From NCBI GenBank assembly GCA_963930055.1, contig CAWVKS010000003.1:124001-188000 (forward strand): DNA of 64,000 nucleotides. Direction: 5' to 3'. The DNA comes from Pullichristensenella sp963930055. GTDB taxonomy: Bacteria > Bacillota > Clostridia > Christensenellales > Aristaeellaceae. Shown in pieces: positions 59,527 to 64,000 of this stretch (position 1 is its first letter; each line of letters begins with the position of its first letter). The notes under the pieces are model-generated. The model saw nothing but the letters and a program-made list of their open reading frames with translations, had not been told where the DNA came from and ran no database searches. The translations under genes and the position numbers were made by a program.

Positions 59527-60090
59527 ATGAGCGATCTGTACTATCCCCTCAAGGTGGCGGGGCTTACGCGGCAACTGCCCCTCTGTCCCATCAGCGACGA
59601 TATGATGATCGGCGCCTTCGTCATCTTTGGCGATACGGAGCTGACCATGGCCTGCGCCCGGGAGCTGAACAAGCTCGTCCCCGAGCATGACGTGATGATC
59701 ACCGCCGAATCCAAGGGCATCCCCCTCATCTGCGAAATGGCGCGGCTGGCGGGGGAGAAGCGCTACCTCCTGGCGCGCAAGTCGCCCAAGCTGTACATGC
59801 GCAACGTCTTTTCCACGGAAGTGCGCTCCATCACCACCGGCCATCGGCAGATGCTCTGCCTGGACGGCAATGACGCCGAATACATCAAGGGCAAGCGCGT
59901 GGTCATCGTCGACGACGTCATCTCCACCGGCGAATCCCTGCGCGCGCTGGAAGAGCTGGTCACCCGCGCCGGCGGCGAGATCGTCGGCCGCATGGCCATA
60001 CTGGCCGAAGGCGAAGCCGCCGACCGCAAGGACATCCTCTACCTGGAAAAGCTTCCTCTCTTTAAGAGCGACGGCACGCCCATCGCGTAA
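59527..60090 (+). CDS. Adenine phosphoribosyltransferase-like protein
   Basis: This 187-residue protein has the PRPP-binding signature VVIVDDVISTGES and the type I PRTase features ITAESKGIPLICEMARLAG and KLYMRNVFSTEVRSITT. It resembles clostridial proteins annotated as adenine phosphoribosyltransferase but is not close to classic Apt, so the base may differ. The ATG at 59527 follows GAGGTG; sequence in frame before it lies in the promoter. It is a single-gene unit with its own promoter and terminator. Confidence 0.82.
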   Translation: MSDLYYPLKVAGLTRQLPLCPISDDMMIGAFVIFGDTELTMACARELNKLVPEHDVMITAESKGIPLICEMARLAGEKRYLLARKSPKLYMRNVFSTEVRSITTGHRQMLCLDGNDAEYIKGKRVVIVDDVISTGESLRALEELVTRAGGEIVGRMAILAEGEAADRKDILYLEKLPLFKSDGTPIA

Positions 60091-60103
60091 AGAAGGAAAG
60101 AAC

Positions 60104-60130
60104 AGGGCCGCCCGCGCAGGACGGCCCTTT
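60104..60130 (+). terminator. Terminator of the phosphoribosyltransferase gene
   Basis: AGGGCCG (60104-60110) pairs with CGGCCCT (60122-60128), followed by a short TTT. Confidence 0.6.
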
Positions 60131-60147
60131 GGCATGTCCGCCTTTGG

Positions 60148-60176
60148 CTGACAAATTAGCATAATTATGCTAAAAT
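60148..60176 (+). promoter_or_regulatory. Toxin-antitoxin promoter with embedded operator
   Basis: -35 CTGACA, 17-nt spacer, -10 TAAAAT. The perfect 18-bp palindrome TTAGCATAATTATGCTAA (60156-60173) covers the spacer and part of the -10, as expected for antitoxin autorepression. Confidence 0.75.
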
Positions 60177-60201
60177 TTCCGTGGAGGTGAGGAGCGTGAA
60201 C

Positions 60202-60474
60202 ATGATCCGCCCTGTTTCAGACTTGCGCAACAATTTTGCGGACATCTCCCGCACCGTCCACGAGACGGCCAAGCCCGTGTTCCTGACCCAAAACGGCTAT
60301 GGCGACATGGTCGTAATGAGCATGGAAGCCTACGAGAGCCTGCGTTTTGAAAGCGAGGTCTGCGCCAAGCTGCAAGCCGCCGAGCGCTAGGCCGAACTGA
60401 CCGACGCGCGCTATTCCCCCAAGGAGGTATTCGAGGCCATGTGCGCGCAGCTTCAGGAGGAGCGGGATGCGTGA
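60202..60474 (+). pseudogene. Phd/YefM-type antitoxin with in-frame amber stop
   Basis: The frame starts MIRPVSDLRNNFADISRTVHETAKPVFLTQNGYGDMVVMSMEAYESLRFE, a typical Phd/YefM antitoxin DNA-binding half. TAG at 60388-60390 interrupts it after KLQAAER. The same frame then continues AELTDARYSPKEVFEAMCAQ to TGA 60472-60474, which is the expected toxin-binding tail. A single base change (for example CAG to TAG) explains the stop. The truncated 62-residue product may still bind the operator but would lack toxin neutralisation. The end overlaps the toxin start by 8 nt. Confidence 0.82.
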
Positions 60475-60779
60475 CGTGCGCTTCCTGCCCGCCGCCCGGC
60501 AGGACATGGTGGATATTGCCCGCTACATCGCGGTCGAACTGAAAGCCCCGGACGCCGCCCGCGTCCTTATCGAAGCCCTTTCCGCCGCCGTGGAGCAGAT
60601 GGCCGAATTTCCCTGCGCCTGCCGTCTCTTTCTTCCCCTTCGCCCATTGAAGCGCGAATACAGGGCCATGCCGGTCAAAAACCATATGCTGTTTTATTGG
60701 GTCGAGGAAAAAAAAGAAGTCCATCACCGCCGCCCGCGTCCTCTATTGCGGGCGCGATACCCATACCATATTGCGGTAG
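60467..60779 (+). pseudogene. RelE/ParE-type toxin, frameshifted in a run of eight A
   Basis: From ATG 60467 the frame reads VRFLPAARQDMVDIARYIAV, then PLKREYRAMPVKNHMLFYWV, a ParE/RelE-type toxin core. At the A8 run (60708-60715) it leaves the family pattern and runs into the sigma-factor region. With seven A the frame would continue KKKSITAARVLYCGRDTHT and stop at TAG 60777-60779, exactly the family's C-terminus. The toxin is therefore probably inactive, unless polymerase or ribosome slippage on the A-run restores it. Confidence 0.82.
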
Positions 60780-60804
60780 AGCGGCCAAACGCCGCTCATT
60801 TTTT
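60779..60804 (+). terminator. Terminator after the toxin-antitoxin locus
   Basis: GAGCGGC (60779-60785) pairs with GCCGCTC (60791-60797) around a 5-nt loop, followed by ATTTTTTG. Confidence 0.85.
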
Positions 60805-60825
60805 GCGAAATTTCTTCTCCCTATC

Positions 60826-60849
60826 AACCTTTCCGCCCTTTTCGCCGTC
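60826..60849 (+). promoter_or_regulatory. Possible ECF-type promoter of the sigma factor operon
   Basis: AAC (60826-60828) and CGTC (60846-60849) separated by 17 nt match the AAC...CGTC type of promoter used by SigX/SigV-like ECF factors. This would give autoregulation. The match is short, so it is tentative. Confidence 0.4.
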
Positions 60850-60887
60850 TATAAAGCGAATACGTATTCCAAAGCTGGGGGATGCCC

Positions 60888-61364
60888 ATGGACGACAGGC
60901 AATTCACGCAGCGGGCGCTTGGCTGCCAGCGCAAGCTGTACCGTGTGGCGCTGTCCATGCTGCGCTGCGACGCGGACGCCGCCGACGCCATACAGGAGGC
61001 GGTGTTCAAGGGCTGGCTGCATCGGGACGCGTTGCGCGACGGCGAGCGCTTCGAGGCGTGGCTGACGCGCATTTTGGTCAACGAGTGCCGCAACATACAG
61101 CGCCGCTGGAAAAAGCGCGCCGAACCGCTGGACGAGGCCCGGGCCGCGGCGCTTGAACAGCCGCCGCCCGACCCCGCGCTTTACGACGCGCTCATGTCCC
61201 TGCCGGAACGCCTGCGCCTGCCGCTGGTGCTTCATTATCTGGAGGGTTATCCGCTCAAGGACATCGCCGCCATACTCGCCCTTCCCCAGACCACGGTCAA
61301 ATCCCGCCTGCATCAGGGCCGCGCCGCCCTGAAGCGCGCGCTTTCCACGGAGGTGGAACTATGA
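60888..61364 (+). CDS. ECF RNA polymerase sigma factor
   Basis: This 158-residue protein has sigma region 2 (RKLYRVALSMLRCDADAADAIQEAVFKGW, WLTRILVNECRNIQRR) and region 4 (SLPERLRLPLVLHYLEGYPLKDIAAIL, QTTVKSRLHQGRAAL). It is of SigV/SigX type. ATG 60888 has GGGGG 7 nt upstream; an ATG two codons earlier is also possible. It overlaps the downstream membrane protein gene by 4 nt, the usual sigma/anti-sigma coupling. Confidence 0.93.
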   Translation: MDDRQFTQRALGCQRKLYRVALSMLRCDADAADAIQEAVFKGWLHRDALRDGERFEAWLTRILVNECRNIQRRWKKRAEPLDEARAAALEQPPPDPALYDALMSLPERLRLPLVLHYLEGYPLKDIAAILALPQTTVKSRLHQGRAALKRALSTEVEL

Positions 61365-63358
61365 AGGACTTGGATCGCGCGTTCCCGCCGACTCCGGAGT
61401 GTGTCGAGGACGCCATCTACGAGGGCGTCCGCCGCGCCCGCCGCCGCGCGCTTATGCGCCGCCGCCTGCAGCGCCTTGCCGCGGCCGCGGCGGTGGTTGC
61501 CGTGCTCGTGGGCGCGTTTTCCATACTGCGCGGCCGCGTGCGCCCGGATACCGTGCTCGGCCCGGGCGGCCAGCGCGCCCTCTCCGGCCCCGCCGCGCAA
61601 AGCGCCTCGCCCCGCCCGACGGAAGCGCAGCCCAGCCCCGCATCTACGCGGAGCGCATCGCCCGACCCGACAGACGCCCTGCCCAGCCCCGCGCCCACGC
61701 AGAGCGTCTCGCCGCGTCCGGCGTCCACGCCCGAGCCGACGGAAGCGTCGCAAACGCGGGCCGAGGTTCCGGCGGATGGCGATCTCTCCGCCGTTTCCGA
61801 CCTTCCCGCCATCGCCGAGGGCGAAATGGCGGACGCGCCCATCGCCACGGCGGAAGCGGCCTTCGCTGCCGTCTCGCCCGAACCCGAACCGGCGGCGCTT
61901 ACCGAAGCGTCTATCCCCGCAGCGACGCTGCCGCCCGCCAGCGCGGTGGAGCTGCCCGCCGCCGAAGTCGAACAGCTGGCGCTGAGCCTTGGCCGCTACG
62001 TCGCCTCCGAGGCGGACACGCTCCTCGCCGCCGACCCGCTGGAACTGGGGGTCTGCTTTTCCACCGCCAAGGGCACGTGGTTCCACGCCGTGCCAAACTG
62101 TATGAACATGACCGGCGCGCAGCAGCGCACGCTGCGCGAGGCGTTGGCCATGGGGCAGGACTTCTGCCCGGCGTGCATCTCCTTTGCCAAAGACGACGGC
62201 GACCCCGCGTGGAGCCGAGAAGCGGACGAGTACTACCACGCGAGCTCCTTCTGCGCCGGCGTCGAGGACGAGGCCGCAGAAGCAGAGACCGCCCTGACGT
62301 TCGTCGCCCGCGCCCGCCTGCAGGGCAAACTGCCCTGCCCGAACTGCGTCACGCGGGAACAGGCTGCGCCCGCCGTCCTCATGGGCCAGCTCTACTGCAC
62401 CGCCGGCGGCGAGTGGGTACACGCGAAGCCCAACTGCAACGGCATGCGCGATCCCATGGGCTGCACGCTTGCGCATGCGCTTGAGATGGGCAAGTCCATC
62501 TGCCCGGTCTGCATCGGCACGGACTGCATCTACATCAACGGCATCGTCTGGGAGCCGGAAACCGGGCAGCTGCTCATCTCAGCGGACACCTGCACGTCCG
62601 TCGGCTGCGTTGCCCCCATCTCCGGGGCGTACATCGACGTTTCCGCCATGGACGCCGTATCCACCGGCCTCAACAGTTGGGACGAGGCCATGCTTTCCTC
62701 CGCTGCCGCCACCACCGGGGGGATGCCTCTGCGCGTGGACACATGCGAGCTGAACATCGCCTGCGATGCCGGAGACAGCACCGCCGCCACCGAGTGGACG
62801 GACGCCGGCGGCCGCCACCTGCGCCTGCTCTTTGATGGCGTGACGGAGGAAGAAGCCACGCTGCTGGAACTCTCCATTGCCGTCACCGAGCGCTTCTACT
62901 GCCTGCGGGACGATCTGCTCTTCGTCCGCTCCGCGCCCGCCGTGGAAGCCCGCTTCGCTCCGCTCAGCGATGCGCTCAATTATGTCTACGACGATACTGG
63001 CAACTGTTCCCGCTTCGCCCCCGGCAACATGCTGGAGGCCTGGGATTGGACGCAGGCCGCCGCCGTGGAACTCTCCTGGGCCATCGAGGGCATGAACGCC
63101 GACGCCCACATCGCCCTTTACAGCCTCGACGCTATTTCCGCGAGCGCGGACGGCATGGTCGTCCTCGAAGTGCGCACGCCGGCGAACGTGACCATTTCCC
63201 CGGACTTTGGCGGCGCGCGCCGCGTCAGCGTGGGCACGCGCGCCGAGGGCGACGAACTGGTCTACACCGCCATCCTTTCCGGCGCGCAGGCCGAGGCCGT
63301 GTATGAAGACCCGTCGTTGCTGGGCTTTGCAGAAATGCCCGTGGCCAACGCCTACTGA
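61361..63358 (+). CDS. Membrane anti-sigma-like protein with three extracellular Cys/His repeats
   Basis: This 665-residue protein has a short cytoplasmic N-terminus (DLDRAFPPTPECVEDAI) where an anti-sigma would bind its factor, one membrane helix (about 38-56) and a Pro/Ser/Thr-rich linker (about 65-200). Three repeats follow at about 230, 290 and 344. The first and third read C...(G)xWFHA.PNC.(N)M ... A..MG..FCPxC; the middle one is a shorter variant (YHASSFCAG ... CPNC). Similar 'H..P.C.GM...CP.C' units occur in other clostridial exported proteins, and metal or redox sensing is plausible. The C-terminal 250 residues are unassigned. The start overlaps the sigma gene. Confidence 0.75.
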   Translation: MKDLDRAFPPTPECVEDAIYEGVRRARRRALMRRRLQRLAAAAAVVAVLVGAFSILRGRVRPDTVLGPGGQRALSGPAAQSASPRPTEAQPSPASTRSASPDPTDALPSPAPTQSVSPRPASTPEPTEASQTRAEVPADGDLSAVSDLPAIAEGEMADAPIATAEAAFAAVSPEPEPAALTEASIPAATLPPASAVELPAAEVEQLALSLGRYVASEADTLLAADPLELGVCFSTAKGTWFHAVPNCMNMTGAQQRTLREALAMGQDFCPACISFAKDDGDPAWSREADEYYHASSFCAGVEDEAAEAETALTFVARARLQGKLPCPNCVTREQAAPAVLMGQLYCTAGGEWVHAKPNCNGMRDPMGCTLAHALEMGKSICPVCIGTDCIYINGIVWEPETGQLLISADTCTSVGCVAPISGAYIDVSAMDAVSTGLNSWDEAMLSSAAATTGGMPLRVDTCELNIACDAGDSTAATEWTDAGGRHLRLLFDGVTEEEATLLELSIAVTERFYCLRDDLLFVRSAPAVEARFAPLSDALNYVYDDTGNCSRFAPGNMLEAWDWTQAAAVELSWAIEGMNADAHIALYSLDAISASADGMVVLEVRTPANVTISPDFGGARRVSVGTRAEGDELVYTAILSGAQAEAVYEDPSLLGFAEMPVANAY

Positions 63359-63375
63359 CGTTCGATGCGCGAAAA

Positions 63376-63402
63376 AAGCCGCCCCCGACATGAAGGCGGC
63401 TT
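63376..63402. terminator. Bidirectional terminator between convergent genes
   Basis: AAGCCGCC (63376-63383) pairs with GGCGGCTT (63395-63402). A-rich sequence precedes and T-rich sequence follows on the plus strand, so it can serve both directions. Confidence 0.75.
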
Positions 63403-63406
63403 TCCT

Positions 63407-64000
63407 TTATCCTTTCGCCCTGCGCACCAGGCGTTCGTGCATCAGCACCATCATCGCCAGCGCCACGAGCAGGTAGATGGGGAACAGGCCGATGTTGATG
63501 TGGCCGGCGATCAGCCCGAACAGCGGCGGCATCAGCAGCGTGCCCAGATAGGCGCTGGCCATCTGTGCGCCGATGAGCGCCTGCGACTTGTCCGCGCCGA
63601 AGCGCGCCGGCGTGGAATGGATGATGCAGGGGTAGATGGGCGCGCAGCCCAGCCCGACCACCGCCAGGCCGGCAAGCGCCGCGCCCGTGCCCACGGGCAA
63701 CAGCAGCAACAGCGCCCCTAGCCCCACCAGCGCCTGCCCCGCGCGGATCATCTGCGTATCGGAAAAGCGCAGGGTGAGGAAGCCGTTCAGCGCCCGCCCC
63801 GCGGTGACGCCGATGAAAAACAGGCTGGCATAGCCCGCGGCGGCCTCCGCGCCCACGCCGCGCCCCAACGCCAGATAGCTGCTCGCCCACAGCATCACCG
63901 TCTGCTCGATGGCGCAGTAGCAGAAGAAGGCGGCCATGACTTCCTTTGCCCCGGGGATGCGCGCCACCTCCCGGAGCGGCAGCGCCTGTCCCGCGCCCTG
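63407..64000 (-). CDS. MFS transporter, C-terminal part (5' end outside window)
   Basis: The frame is open to the window edge and gives 197 residues of six hydrophobic helices (AAFFCYCAIEQTVMLWASSY, GYASLFFIGVTAGRALNGFL, ALVGLGALLLLLPVGTGAAL, IGAQMASAYLGTLLMPPLFG, IGLFPIYLLVALAMMVLM). This fits the second half of a 12-helix major facilitator of the fucose-permease-like type (CAPIYPCIIHSTPARFG). The substrate is unknown. It ends convergent with the anti-sigma-like gene. Confidence 0.85.
   Translation of the reverse strand, partial: QGAGQALPLREVARIPGAKEVMAAFFCYCAIEQTVMLWASSYLALGRGVGAEAAAGYASLFFIGVTAGRALNGFLTLRFSDTQMIRAGQALVGLGALLLLLPVGTGAALAGLAVVGLGCAPIYPCIIHSTPARFGADKSQALIGAQMASAYLGTLLMPPLFGLIAGHINIGLFPIYLLVALAMMVLMHERLVRRAKG

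Noticed and set aside
60780..61156. Extension of the toxin reading frame through the terminator into the sigma-factor gene
   Set aside because: The extension runs through a strong terminator and the well-supported ECF gene in another frame. It is the result of the A-run frameshift.
1..64000. CRISPR arrays, tRNA or rRNA genes
   Set aside because: No regularly spaced repeats and no tRNA- or rRNA-like sequence were seen by eye on either strand; a covariance-model scan would be needed to exclude a tRNA fully.

Overview
The window is chromosomal DNA from a high-GC, spore-forming member of the Bacillota, class Clostridia by inference. The evidence is the housekeeping order gmk-rpoZ-coaBC-priA-def-fmt-rsmB-rlmN-PP2C-PASTA kinase-rsgA-rpe, two alpha/beta-type small acid-soluble spore proteins, strong Shine-Dalgarno sites, and an rpmB / Asp23 / DAK (FakA-like) / recG cluster. 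I cannot name the genus. I found no rRNA, tRNA or CRISPR array.

Layout. 1-12.1 kb is a tightly packed plus-strand housekeeping operon (stop/start overlaps of 1-8 nt) covering nucleotide and CoA metabolism, replication restart, protein N-terminal processing, rRNA methylation and Ser/Thr signalling. 12.1-17.3 kb holds a zinc-ribbon membrane protein, rpmB, an Asp23 protein, a FakA-like kinase and recG. 17.4-17.9 kb carries two SASP genes, the second frameshifted near its end.

18.0-41.1 kb is an anti-phage defence island. It is a type 1 BREX operon in canonical order (brxA, brxB, brxC, pglX, pglZ, brxL) with three kinds of extra content. A SLATT-like membrane protein sits between pglX and pglZ. 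PglX has an AT-rich target-recognition half with an extra domain of about 255 residues inserted. Downstream lies a two-gene module: a SNF2-type helicase with a possible Swt1-HEPN-like N-terminus, and a 1566-residue protein with two Sacsin/Hsp90-like ATPase domains and a Cys4 motif. The inserted parts are visibly AT-richer than the BREX backbone, so the island is a mosaic.

41.1-46.0 kb is a scar zone: the last 48 codons of a Fic gene (an intact relative lies at 54.6 kb), an IS256-family element with 8-bp target duplication, and an IS1182-family element that split a 38-bp palindrome and was itself interrupted by a second IS256-family element.

46.1-53.0 kb (minus strand) is a starch/maltodextrin operon: secreted triple starch-binding-module protein, lipoprotein binding protein, two ABC permeases, a neopullulanase-type GH13 enzyme and a LacI-type regulator, with a near-consensus promoter and operator-like palindromes.

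53.2-60.8 kb is a second accessory region rich in decayed genes: an internally deleted AAA/PD-(D/E)XK protein, an unknown small protein, a Fic protein, an AlbA_2 (Schlafen-type) regulator, a 59-residue protein plus a large serine recombinase, a phosphoribosyltransferase, and a toxin-antitoxin pair broken by an amber codon and a homopolymer frameshift. 60.8-64 kb has an ECF sigma factor, a cognate membrane anti-sigma-like sensor with three cysteine-rich repeats, and the end of an MFS transporter.
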